Assembly (NCBI GenBank): GCA_944989445.1
Contig: CALYLW010000018.1
Location: 1,840,430 to 1,904,429 of the forward strand
Source of the DNA: Ampullaceana balthica
Taxonomy: Eukaryota > Mollusca > Gastropoda > Lymnaeidae
DNA: 64,000 nucleotides
Direction of reading: 5' to 3'
Of this stretch, positions 10,701 through 20,995 are shown piece after piece. The notes under the pieces were generated by a model, which was not told the DNA's origin, did no database searches, and saw only the letters and a program-made list of their open reading frames with translations. The position numbers were made by a program, and so were the translations under genes. Position 1 is the first letter of the stretch; every line of letters begins with the position of its first letter.

Positions 10701-11698
10701 TGTCCATGGTCCCGGCAAGGGGACCTCACGAATGCTTCTCTCCGCCCGATCTGCGTTTGACACTGGCAAATGCCGCGGTGGGGAAAAATAGTCCAGTAGA
10801 GCTTCAGCACGAGGAAGCACTGAGAACTATTAATGCTTATGGAACGGGCGTAGTAAGAGTATACGCAGATGGCTCATGCTTCACAGATGGACGAAGCGGG
10901 TACGGCGCACTGATTGAATACCCCGCGGGGGGACCGGCAGCAGCTGAGCTGTCGGGACCATGTGGATTGATAGCTTCGGGCGGGGATGCCGAGCTAGAAG
11001 CAATTCACAGGGGTGTGAAAGAAGTGCGCTTACGCCTATGTAAAAGAAAGGTTTTTCCTACAGTCGTAGTCTTCACCGACTCAAGGTCCTCCCTGGAACT
11101 CTTGGGTCGGAGCTCATTGGAGACGAAAACTGTCAATGCTGTACTAGAGATCGTGGACAACATTAGATCTCGCGGGGGCATGGTTGTCCTGCAGTACATT
11201 ACAGGGCACGCAGGAATACCACAGCAGGAGATGGCAAACCTGCTGGCGCAACAGGGCGCTGCCCAGCCCCAGAAAAATCGCCCAATGACTCAGTTGGGAG
11301 TCAAATCGTGGCTAAAAGCCTTCTTTATGGAAAGATGGCTTGCGGGCTGGGAAAATGGTGACACGGCAAGGGTGCTATACGGCGAAATGCCGCGACCGCG
11401 CAAGCGAGATCCCTGGTGGGAGCTTCCTCGTAGCTGCCAGTCCCTCATTACGCAAATGCGGACTGGACATTGTCCAACAAACAGCTACTTGAATAGGCTC
11501 GATAGGAACAGGGAACCCGGCTGCCGTTTATGTGGTATGGCCGAGGAAACAGTGGCACATCTTCTGACCCGATGCTCTGTGGCGATTGGGGACACGGACG
11601 GATCAGGCAGCCCACGCACTGTGGAGGAATATCTCCATGGCGATGCCCTTATGTTGAGGCTCGCCGTTGGTATTGTAGGCCGGGCTATAAGAGTCTAA
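7787..11698 (+). CDS. Retrotransposon polyprotein: AP endonuclease, reverse transcriptase, RNase H, zinc knuckle
   Basis: Target-primed reverse transcription enzyme. The frame is open from 7679; the first in-frame ATG is 7787. Residues are counted here from 7730. The endonuclease starts near residue 86 with catalytic-type E119 (FQET), GDFNAQ (D212, N214) and SDHLPI (D288, H289). The reverse transcriptase spans about 560-830 with SYRPISL, LPQGSALS and the active site FADDL at 747-751. RNase H spans about 1040-1180 with YADGS (D1047), ELEA, FTDSRSS (D1117) and GHAGI (H1160); the usual last Asp is Asn (N1170, EMANLLA). A CX2CX8HX4C knuckle starts at C1265. No stop or frameshift, so it is potentially active. 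No separate gag-like ORF1 was seen. Confidence 0.92.
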   Translation: MDYNFDTSAGHGAVLLNCPQKTLRSGASRGSVTAPPPVPVTNDRPAQVVTHTDRAGKVAKRQLTRTLNVLQLNVCGIRPKQPEVLKLLHEREVDVALFQETLLKGKPFHLTGYSLYHCKCGSKCRGIATAVRDDLATEVLEIKCLSNTDTITIKVHKCDKSYVITNVYNRPRNPITLPIGTETIFDRRIIAGDFNAQSPDWGYADRNPSGRYIEEVALNTNLIRLQSAESPPTLLHTGHSTESRPDLSLISADLASHHSLEVLAEVGSDHLPILMRFELKTVKARCEQRQWVFRKANWDRYVGETHKLLLPLDVEVDDVNVVYEKLCSAILGAARKTIPRTNGKQKFRHYWNKSLKELVKLRKKARKKAAKLKTPEARRAYNKLTAEVRDTVQKAKKAKWVGTCENLDLDGRKVWRLVNALSGMGKTKNPSPLQTDGGKVAGEEKRASALNKHFAKVNRKARETDESRTINRMRKEGDQRQSNGPHLEVFTANFTLTELQTALDKCETGKAPGPDKVHNEMLKQLGIEERHKLLKLINRTWTTGILPKQWKKATIIPIQKEGKPGDRPDSYRPISLTSCLGKIAERMVNARLYWFLEKNKCIPVTQGGFRRGRQPMDQVVRIVQTITNELQLRNHTLAVFFDLKQAYDKVWRTGLMYKLQQLGITAKMHAWIHSFLENRTIRTRMGDSISSEPRLQDGLPQGSALSCTLFLAYVCDIQASIECQSAMFADDLVVLTSGKDVANLQHRLQRDLDKIEAYAKKWRLIVNTEKTVHSIFTNGRNALKHDVVLNICGKRLNWDKTPTYLGVRLDQKLQMHNHIRELRAKTSAQLSLVKKLASTNWGADARTLRALYLSKVRSAIDYSLPIQAFASRTALEDLDRVQNQALRLVCGALRTTPNAAVEILSNVEPLKVRREKAILTTVERYRRMDRNEPCFQIQDRWVKRSRLKRPSFMDAVNELEVSVNLPKSREKMSMVPARGPHECFSPPDLRLTLANAAVGKNSPVELQHEEALRTINAYGTGVVRVYADGSCFTDGRSGYGALIEYPAGGPAAAELSGPCGLIASGGDAELEAIHRGVKEVRLRLCKRKVFPTVVVFTDSRSSLELLGRSSLETKTVNAVLEIVDNIRSRGGMVVLQYITGHAGIPQQEMANLLAQQGAAQPQKNRPMTQLGVKSWLKAFFMERWLAGWENGDTARVLYGEMPRPRKRDPWWELPRSCQSLITQMRTGHCPTNSYLNRLDRNREPGCRLCGMAEETVAHLLTRCSVAIGDTDGSGSPRTVEEYLHGDALMLRLAVGIVGRAIRV

Positions 11699-11740
11699 GT
11701 GACTCAGCCCTCCATTGAGAATGTCACATATGAAAGTTTT

Positions 11741-11830
11741 AAATGTTGATAAAGAGTTGGTTTTCCCGGTTTCTTCAGGCAACCCATTCCTGACGGGAAA
11801 ACGAGAATTTGTATGTGTTTGTTCTTGCAT
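11741..11830 (-). mobile_element. LINE fossil, right half of 7340-7447
   Basis: Minus strand reads RNGLPEETGKTNSLSTFK, the typical last residues of a LINE reverse transcriptase ORF before its 3' UTR. Interrupted by the younger retrotransposon. Confidence 0.7.
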
Positions 11831-11932
11831 ATGAAATAAGCAAGGTGTTTTTATCCTTATGTCTATCTGTGGGCTGTATTAATGTATCTTTAGGTTGTAT
11901 TTCCAAATTAGAATTAATTGCTTTATGTATTA

Positions 11933-14900
11933 CTAGAAAAATACCCGCACTTCGTAGCGGGAGTGTGCTGACCCTTTATCCAAGTATTAGTTGATGGTTA
12001 TTACAATTTTTATTTGCCAAGTTAAATTTCAGATTCAACTATTTAGTTAAAATCTTATGAGAAACAGAGATATGCCATTTTACCGCGTGAGTTGTTTTCA
12101 CTTAATGTAGTGCCTTTTAAATTAACCTTACTATTCAAAAGATATGATTTATTAAATAATGATTCTTGCCGACCATAATAACTAAATTTACAATTTCATT
12201 CCCACTTGTACAAAATTAACATAACTTATATGTTTTCCGAAAGAGCTCTACCACCCTCGTCACTGAAATATTTAATATATAATTACGAAACTGCATCGTA
12301 TCACAATTGTAAGTTATATAATATTTGTAACCACGTCTATGAGATAAAGAACATGTGGCACTATCTTTTAATTAAAAGGCAAAAGCTAAGTGACTTATAG
12401 CGCAAATAAAAAAAAATTATAAATGTACTTTCTAAAATACTATTTTTTTTAAAAAACGGACGTATTAAAATGATATAAAAAATTTGCACAGCATATTTAG
12501 ACATATAGAAAGCTGGCCACATAAAATAAAGTCTTGTTATAAAGTAAATGTACTGGACCAAAATAACTCTTCATTTTGACGTATTTATAATTGTCTAAAC
12601 AGGGAAATAATATTTAACATTTTTATGTCTCTATATTTTACGATTTATATTTACGGTTTATAAGCAATGTGTATAATTTCCAAAAGGAATTTTTTTTTCC
12701 TTATTTCGGATAAGGCATCATATTTTGTAAATTATATTCAATGCACACACACACACCAGATTTTATATCTGAAAAATAAAATAAATTAAAAAAAAAGATT
12801 CAACCGTCTGTTAATAAGCGCATCTTAAAAATGATTAAAAGGCAATTTTAGAAATGGCCTATGCTATTCTGAATACAAAGGAATGAACATAAAAACATAT
12901 TCAATTCTCAATTCATATTAATTAAGCGTTTTCAGGATCACTTCATTAAATTTAGTCAACTTTTGTTAATACGTTCGGTAGCGAAAGTTTATAATGTATA
13001 GTGTATATAAAGCTTAAGTAAACAGTTTTAAAGTGTAAGTTTATTTGACATAGGCCATCACTTTGAACATAAAATAAACTCGCTACATCTATGTTTTTTA
13101 ATTAAATGTCGAGTTATGAATTAAAATTTTAAAAATCCCAATTTTATTCATTGCATGTAAAATATTAATACAATGCATCCTGAAAATAATTGAAATAAAA
13201 TAATTTAAACGCATATGTAATATATAAAGCTCAATTGATATTTTTATGTCTGTTTGTTTGTATCCATTAAAAAAAGGCCACTGCTTTGTTGACATTTTTC
13301 CGAAAGATCTCTGCCACTGTCGTCAATAAAAAAGCTCTTATATATTTACGACGCTGCAATGTAACACAATTGTAATTAATACAATATCTGCAACAGCGTC
13401 TATGAGATAAAGATAATAAAGATAAATAAAAAAATTAGGCTATATTCCTAATTTTTAAAAAAAAACAAAAAACAAATCAATTTTATGTTAAAAATGCATG
13501 TGAAACCATTACAATAATCGATTTTTACAAATGGCCTATGTTAATCCATCATCAAAGGAATGAACATAACATATTCAATTCGCAATACAAAATAATTAAG
13601 CGTTTTCAGGATCACTTTATTTAGTTTAATGTACTTATGTTAATAGGTCCGGTAGCCTAAGTTTAAATAGTATAAGTGTATAGGTTATGTAAAAGACAAT
13701 AGCTTATGTAAAAGACAAACAAAATATAAATGTTATATTAATAGAACACAGCTAAATTTAAGATGCGTACACGAAAATGTGCGCACAGTAAACAGGCGAT
13801 AAAAGATTTTAAAACGTGCACCGCTAAAAATGAAGCCTTGAAAAAAATACTGACACAATTATTACATAAATAGGTTTTTCATTAAATGTCGAGTTATGGA
13901 ACAGAAAATAATTAAAACAAATTCGCAATTAAATTTAAACGTGTAAACAATTAAATCTAATGCATCGTGTGGCAGTTGTAATTAAATATGTTTACGTGTC
14001 TATCTAATATATAGAAAGTAACAGTAAAGAAAATGACAATTCTGTGTACTACACAGCTCAAATTATGAAGCGTACACGAAAATGTGCGCACCGCAATTAG
14101 ACATTATAATATTTTTTCAAATGCGCACAGCTGAAAATAAAGTATTGGCATTGGGGGAAAAAAACGTCACCAAAATTAACTCGCTTTGAACGGCATTTGA
14201 ACGTCCGCGTAAATTTGTTCAATACAGAAATGAGGTTAAATTTTTAAATCCTTTATATTAACTCGTGGTGTCTGCGGCCGACCGACCGACCGACCGACCG
14301 ACCGCCCTTGTCGCCAAAACTTTTGATCGATTTTTAACCCACTTGCTCGCAAGATAGCGAGCTGAAATTTTGCAGGCAGTTTTGTACCGATGATAAAAAC
14401 AATGTATCAAAATTTCAGATCGATCGCATGTACCGTAATTAAATTATTGATTTTTTAGATTATTTTATTTATTCCTATGTATCATGCTATTTTTTGAGAT
14501 AGAGCGTCGCGGTGCGTATTATATTGAACAACCTTTCTGTCGCGCAATAAGGTGCGTATTTTATTGACAGCACTTTTATGAACATATTCCTGATCGGTGC
14601 GCATTATATTTAACACGTTTTACGACACAACTGCAATGTTGTATTTTTGGATGTTCTTGCGCTGCGTGTTATAATGAACATTCTTTTAGTTACGTCTCAT
14701 GCGTAAAGGATTTATAGTCAAAAACTTGGTTTTTTACGGGTTGTTTTTATTTATTCTTTGTCTCTGCATTTTCTGATTATTTAATTTACGGCATTCGGGC
14801 AAAAGGGACAATTACAAAAACTAACTTAAAACCACCTACAGGGTAAAAGGAACTGTCCTGCCAAATTTGGTCACCGTCCGTCATTTGGTTTTTCCGTGAT

Positions 14901-14984
14901 TGTCTAACAGAAAGTCGAAAAGTGAAACATACAAACATACAAACATACGAAGATACAAACACCAACTGAGCTTTATATATTAGA
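11933..14984 (-). mobile_element. 3.05 kb Helitron (non-autonomous), defined by an empty site
   Basis: On the minus strand it begins TCTAATATATAAAGCTCAG and ends with hairpin CCCGC-TACGAAGT-GCGGG, seven bases and CTAG. It lies between A (11932) and T (14985); copy 2 has the exact empty junction GTATTA|TTACTACTTTACTC near 53582. Inside, a block of about 450 bp occurs twice (around 12225-13090 and 13290-13720), and a family B element is nested at 14246-14755. No helicase ORF. A related element is at 57765-58956 in the opposite orientation. Confidence 0.85.
14246..14755 (+). mobile_element. Family B element (Helentron-like) nested in the Helitron
   Basis: Starts AAATCCTTTATATTAACTCG, then a (CGAC)n microsatellite. 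It ends with subterminal AAAGGATTTATAGTCAAAAAC, a hairpin and an ACGGGTTG tail. Same plan as family A, with the terminal pair changed to CCTTT/AAAGG. Confidence 0.65.
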
Positions 14985-15164
14985 TTACTACTTTACTCTT
15001 GGTTCTACCATCCTCTAGTGTTTCAAGGTTTATTGATTCAACTGATGGTGTTACTCTTTTCAGTTTTTAGCGTTAACCTCAGAAGTAAATTTATGTACTT
15101 TAAGAACCTATTTTCAGCACTTTCTTAAACTTCTTGTTTTATGCTTATTTCAATCATTTATACC

Positions 15165-15999
15165 AGGGGAGAGCTAAGTGCGGCCCACGGGCCACATGCG
15201 TCTCGCCACAGAGTTTTGTGCGGCCAGGGATGAAATTCTGAGATTAGCTTCATGTCCGCGACGAAAATTCATCGCATATTTTCCATTTAGTGACTACGTC
15301 AATACGCGAGCGTAGGAATGCAAATATGCAATTTTCCGAATGGTCAGTTTTATTTTATTTGTATAATTTTTATTTAAAATTAATATTATTTTTTTTTGTG
15401 CGACAGTAAAATTGAAAACGACTAAATTAATTTGGGCCATGAACAAAAAGCCTAAAATTTTTGATTAACCCCACTGTGTTTAATGAAGATTGGACAAACA
15501 TTCCAAAAAGCTTCCACTAAAATCCGTAACCAAAAAATCCCCCACACATGTGCCAAAACAATTGTTCACCCATGATCTCTACTGTTCCCCCACACATGAA
15601 ACTACAACACGTTACTGAAAGATTTATTAAAAGAATTACCGAAAGGCTTACTGAAAAAACATACTAAAAGACATACAATGGACACAATATGTTGTTTTGC
15701 GACGTCGTGTCTGCCTTATATATACTCTGTTTAAAAAACATATATTTATTTAAACACTTACTGAAATACTTATGTACTGAAAGACTTACTGAAAGACAAT
15801 TTGTCGTAACTTGACCACCTAAAACAAACATCTTTAGCCAATTGAATATTTTTTTAAACAAATGAGGGACCAACCACAATTCTTCAAATACATAATCAAT
15901 GTGCACAAACTAACATCTTAGAAACTTTAGCATGTTGTTTACTGGGAGATCTTCGAGCACTTTGACGTGATCTAAAATAAAATAATTCGATAAATGTAA
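15165..15999. mobile_element. hAT-type left end relic and unassigned DNA
   Basis: CAGGGGAGAGCTAAGTGCGG at 15165 (and 53721 in copy 2) resembles hAT ends followed by GC-rich GGCCC/GGGCC palindromes. No right end was recognised. 15400-15999 contains a run of short ACTGAAA-type motifs but no gene. Confidence 0.4.
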
Positions 16000-16000
16000 C

Positions 16001-16841
16001 ATAGCCGACTCCACTGATGTCATAGCCGACTCCACTGATGTCATAGCCGACTCCACTGATGTCATAGCCGACTCCACTGATGTCATAGCCGACTCCACTG
16101 ATGTCATAGCCGACTCCACTGATGTCATAGCCGACTCCACTGATGTCATAGCCGACTCCACTGATGTCATAGCCGACTCCACTGATGTCACAGCCGACTC
16201 CACTGATGTCACAGCCGACTCCCCTGATGTCATAGACGACTCCCCTGATGGCATAGCCGACTCCCCTGATGTCATAGCCGACTCCCCTGATGTCATAGCC
16301 GACTCCACTGATGTCATAGCCGACTCCACTGATGTCATAGCCGACTCCACTGATGTCATAGCCGACTCCACTGATGTCATAGACGACTCCCCTGATGGCA
16401 TAGCCGACTCCCCTGATGTCATAGCCGACTCCCCTGATGTCATAGCCGACTCCACTGATGTCATAGCCGACTCCACTGATGTCATAGCCGACTCCACTGA
16501 TGTCATAGCCGACTCCACTGATGTCATAGCCGACTCCACTGATGTCATAGTCGACTCCACTGATGTCATAGCCGACTCCACTGATGTCATAGCCGACTCC
16601 ACTGATGTCATAACCGACTCCACTGATGTCATAGCCGACTCCACTGATGTCATAGCCGACTCCACTGATGTCATAGTCGACTCCACTGATGTCATAGCCG
16701 ACTCCACTGATGTCATAGCCGACTCCACTGATGTCATAGCCGACTCCACTGATGTCATAGTCGACTCCACTGATGTCATAGCCGACTCCACTGATGTCAT
16801 AGCCGACTCCACTGATGTCATAGCCGACTCCACAGATGTCA
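16001..16841. repeat. 21-bp minisatellite, 40 units
   Basis: Unit close to GCCGACTCCACTGATGTCATA. 841 bp, 40 units, most identical. Some units read CCCCTGATG, GACGACTCC or CACAGCC. A seven-unit block carrying GACGACTCCCC recurs exactly 147 bp later (16234 and 16381). Because 21 is a multiple of three, long stop-free frames exist on both strands; they are not evidence of a protein. Confidence 0.95.
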
Positions 16842-16964
16842 ATGTACATTATACTTTCTATTTTCCAATTGACAGAGTGAAGACTACGCTGAATGCGGAA
16901 CCAGCTAATTTTTAGACACAAGCATCACGACATGCAGAGATACAACGTCATGCTTAATGTAAAA

Positions 16965-18359
16965 CAGGGGTTCCCAACCCCGTGCCCGCGGGCACCATGG
17001 CGCCCGCGAAACGATTCGTATGTGCCCGCCACTATTCGACAAAGACTGAATTTTTTCATAAACATTCTCTCGTGCATTGCCCCCATATTAAGAAAATGCA
17101 CGGTAACAATGAATAAACGGGTCATTATTTATTAAGCATCTTCAAGTGTTAAATAAGAAAAACCCGTAAAAAACCAAGTTTTTGACTATAAATCCTTTAT
17201 GTAAAAGAAGTAATTAAAAGAATGTTCATTATAACACTCAGCGCAAGACCATCCAAAAATACAAAATTGCAGTTGTGTCGTAAAACGTGTTTAATATAAT
17301 GCGCACCGATCAGGAATATGTTTATAAAAAGTGCTGTCAATAAAATACGCACCTAATTGCGCGACAGAAAGGTTGTTCAATATAATACGCACCGCGACGC
17401 TCTATCTCAAAAATTAGCATGATACATAGGAATAAATAAAATAATCTAAAAAATCAATAATTTAATTACGGTACATGCGATCGATCTGAAATTTTGATAC
17501 ATTGTTTTAATCATCGGTACAAAACTGTCTGCAAAATTTCAGCTCGCTATCTTGCGAGCAAGTGGGTTATAATCGATCAAAAGTTTTTGCGACAAGGGCG
17601 GTCGGTCGGTCGGTCGGTCGGTCGGCCGCAGACACCACGAGTTAATATAAAGGATTTAAAAACCGTTTGAAGAGAGATTTTTGCAGTTTACGCATATCGA
17701 GCCAATTGTATCCTTCTTTATCAATCCTTTTACTTGCCAAATAAATGTAATGGAAATGGCCGCATGTAACATGCATATTTTGTTCAAAGTAAGACAGAAG
17801 AACTAGAGTTAGAAATTTTGGACCTTAAGAATGATATTTTTGCTAAAATCCATAATATCAGATGACATTTGGGAATACATTGGACAGATTAAAAGTTACC
17901 ATTTTTGAAAAAAGCGGCATATAAAATTGTTTTCAAATATGAAATTAATAAATCAAGATATAAATCTCGACTCACCGATGAGCATCATTATGATTGTTTG
18001 CTAACAGGATTATCGTCATACTCTCCTAATTGTGAGGCACTGGCCAATGATATGCAATGCCAAAGATCACATTGACATTATATTTTTTTATAAAATGTTT
18101 TCTTTGTATTTGTGTTTTTTGTTTACTTTGTTTACATTTTGTAAATACATTTCTCTGTGTGTATGCAATTTGAATAATAATTTTATTATTTTAAAACATT
18201 TTTGTTCATTATTTATTAAAAAATTATGAATATAAGAAAATAAATTATGGGAAAATTAGCAGTTATGGAAGGAGTTTGCCGATTAAAAATAGGTGGTGCC
18301 CGCCCACCTACCAATATTTTAGAATGTGCTCTAGAGTACAAAAAGGTTGGGAACCCCTG
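16965..18359. mobile_element. Non-autonomous hAT element, empty site in copy 2
   Basis: Ends CAGGGGTTCCCAACC and GGTTGGGAACCCCTG are a perfect 15-bp inverted repeat. The 8-bp flanks are ATGTAAAA and ATGTAAAC. Copy 2 has the uninterrupted TTAATGTCAACCATCG near 54597. No transposase. A family B element is nested at 17150-17657. Confidence 0.85.
17150..17657 (-). mobile_element. Family B element inside the hAT element
   Basis: Minus orientation; close relative of 14246-14755. The (GGTC)n microsatellite, hairpin, and ends ACCCGTAAAAAACC and ATATAAAGGATTT are all present. Confidence 0.65.
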
Positions 18360-19190
18360 ATGTAAACCATCGTGTCCTTGGAATGGGTCGGCGAGCACAA
18401 ACACTTTTGTGCGCCTATTCAAAAATGACCAGAATCTGCGCATTTCCAATGAATGAACTGGTTCAAATTTTATTATACTTCGTTTTAACTTTACAGGTCA
18501 CACCCTCCAGTGTCAACCAGTGATAGTGGAGATAAAATGCTAATATTTTTTACTGTTGAAATATTGGTGCGACCGTCCGCATAGCATGCTGAATCCGAGC
18601 CAGTGAAACGTGACTGAATTTGCTCTCCTTTTCATAAGATGTACACTGAGAGTGGGCGTGTGTGTGTGAGGGGGGATTTATTGAAAGCATTTTTAAGTTA
18701 AAAAAAAATCACGTTCAAACTGTACTGTAAGGTAAATGTTTTGTAAACTACTTTTTGGACAATAAATATAAACGTGAACTGTTCGTTATTTAGTAGATTA
18801 AATCGAACAAGTTAGATGTTGAAAATAATAAGCATTTTGTGGGTCAACAGATTAAATCATAAACAATATGTTTCTAACAATTTTAGGCGTTGTTATGTTG
18901 TGGTCTTGAATGGCTTTCTGCACGACTTACCTTAAATTATAATTTTAGCGTGATTTTGTGTGTGTTTTGAAACCGTTTCTAACACCATATTTCCTTATGA
19001 CTAGTTTATAAAAATTGTCTTTAAATGTGTTCTTGGATAAGACGGTTAATCCTTTTTTTAATATATTTTTTTTTAATTTTATTTTTTGTATGCCTGTCAT
19101 GATTTATTTCTTTAAGTAGATTGTATATGTTTATGCAGCCACCAATATAGGACAACTTAAAACTGACATAGTTTAGTGCGTTAACACACA
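18360..19190. other. Duplicated spacer, no gene seen
   Basis: Matches 54601-55430 in copy 2. AT-rich with a GT-rich patch near 18655. No coding potential or repeat end recognised. Confidence 0.5.
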
Positions 19191-19320
19191 AAAATATACC
19201 TAAAAACTCTTTAAAAAAACAAAGTTTTTTTAAACTCTAAAACCTTTATTTACAAGAGGTAACCAAAAGTATGTTCATTATAATGCACAACGCAAGACAA
19301 TCCAAAATCCAAAATTGTAT
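19190..19320 (-). mobile_element. Truncated family B relic
   Basis: Right-end portion of family B (AACAAAGTTTTTTT, then AACCTTTATTTAC, then GTTCATTATAATGC). Matches 55430-55545 in copy 2. The homology between the two large copies ends here. Confidence 0.5.
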
Positions 19321-19323
19321 TTA

Positions 19324-20995
19324 TTGGGCCGTCCATAAATGACGTCACGCGATTTTGGCCAATTTTTAAACCCCTCCCCTACTGGTCACGCGTCGTCATT
19401 AGAAAGTTAAAATCCCCCCCTCCAAAAATACGTCACAAAGTTTTAACCCCCCTCCCCCACCCAAAAAATAATAATTTTATTCTTATTTTCTATTTGAAAA
19501 TAAGTATGTTTCAAATTACTTTTATTGTCATTGAAGTATTTATTATTTATTTAGTGAAGGTCTACATTGTAATATCGTAACACACGTGAAGCATTTTTTA
19601 AAAACGTTTAACCAGCCTTCAGAAAACGAGCTGCATTAACATCCTTATATTATATTTTAATACATACAAATTAAACATTGACTATTAATCATCACGGTTA
19701 ACGTCTTTGTTTAGAAATTTTTTTATTTTAAAATAATATTTATAAAATGTATTTTTTTAAAATCCCTCAATTGACTGACGGGCATCGCGTAAGAAAGAGG
19801 TCGGCGAACAGGGGTAAATAAGCTCATCTGGGGTCAAAAGGGAATTCATGGGGGTAATGCAGACTCATTTGGGACATATAACATCCACTACAATCCACTA
19901 GATATATTAAAATACATCATGTGCACGTGTACGCTTGGAACATATGCCCACTATTGAACCAGTTCCTTCCAGAAAATGCATTTTTTAAAATTTGACAACT
20001 ACGTAGATATCTTACCTACGTATTATACGAAGACACCTAAATCCACCCTATATTCATTTATATTCACACGAGTGACAATAATCTTAATACAATTGAATTG
20101 ACTCTATCAAGTATCCTTTCTGTGATATTTAAAATTAATGCCTTAAAAACTGAGCTAAGAAGAAAAGTTGTTTTGTGCTCCTCTCGAATTGCGATGTTAA
20201 GAATTTGATGCATCCAATAAAGTTAATAAATACTTGACTAATTTTAAATGGGCTCATTTATCATTATATCCAGAATGTCCAGGGGCGTTTGACCAAAAAC
20301 CAATCGAACAATTATATCAAACTTAAAACGTTTATAATTCTATCAAATAGATCCCCCCCCACCCTTTTTAAAGAAAAGGGGTATTCCGTGTCATTTTGAC
20401 TTAAAATATCTACACATAATCCTATTCAGATCATTTTTAGACACTTGTCATGCTTGTAAATCTCACCAGTAGCATTTTCGAGGGTGGGCTAACGACGCTC
20501 CCCCAAATCCCCAAGTCATGTGAGCAGGACCTAGAGTCTGGGGGTTGGTGTGGTAACGCACACATAAACTTGTATTTTTAGGGGTAACGGGCAAAAAAAT
20601 TCGCTGACTCCTGCCGAGAGGGCTGCGGTTACATCACAAATGCTTTGATGTCAACATCAAACGACGCAGGGTAACAATTTCCTACGTTATCTTGTGGGTT
20701 CTCAAATTTAAGGATTATAATTAGATTTAATTTTCGTGTCTTGATAACTTACGCCAACCAGCGTTTGATGGCCTACCGACCGGCACATTGAGAAGCACTG
20801 ATTTAAAAAAAATACTTTTTTTTAAAAAAGTCATTAAATAAATTGTAAGCGACCAAATTCAGTGGAAGTTTTATTTAAAGGTACCCTTTTGATTTGACGT
20901 CACTTTTCTTCAACCCCTCCCTCCCCCTCGTCACGCATCGTCATATAAGTGTGACCAACCTCCCTCCCTAGGTGCGTGTTAAGCTATATTTGAGA
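19324..20995. mobile_element. Candidate decayed DNA transposon with GGGCCGTCCATAAATGACGTCA left end
   Basis: The left end has CCATAAATGACGTCACGC followed by CCCCTCCCC tracts. Near 20895-20990 the inverse arrangement appears (TTTGACGTCAC, then CCCTCCCTCCCCC and TCACGCATCG). These could be the two ends of one element. No transposase frame survives and no target duplication was identified. Confidence 0.35.

Larger units (their letters stand above)
7448..11728 (+). mobile_element. Full-length non-LTR retrotransposon (I/Jockey-Ingi type, single ORF)
   Basis: Flanked by identical 12-bp direct repeats TATGAAAGTTTT at 7436-7447 and 11729-11740. The empty site is in copy 2 near 53380. It is 4281 bp with a 340-bp 5' UTR, one long reading frame and a 30-bp 3' UTR ending GAGAATGTCACA without a poly(A) tail. 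A separate 3' stub of a related element at 56049-56286 also has a 12-13 bp duplication. The single endonuclease-RT-RNase H ORF and 12-bp duplications recall Ingi-like elements; the clade needs a tree. Confidence 0.9.
1..19320 (+). repeat. Segmental duplication, copy 1
   Basis: Colinear with copy 2 at 46083-55545 in the same orientation. Matching blocks: 1-1318 with 46083-47943; 4180-6251 with 51140-53232; 7319-7447 plus 11741-11932 with 53233-53582; 14985-16964 with 53583-54600; 18360-19320 with 54601-55545. It carries the first exon of the methyltransferase and its upstream DNA. Differences between copies are mainly insertions of mobile elements and minisatellite length. Confidence 0.85.

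Noticed and set aside
15896..16921. Long open frame with a repeated DISGVGY heptapeptide
   Set aside because: It is the 21-bp minisatellite read in a stop-free frame. Other frames and the opposite strand are also partly open, and copy 2 shows length change typical of non-coding repeats.
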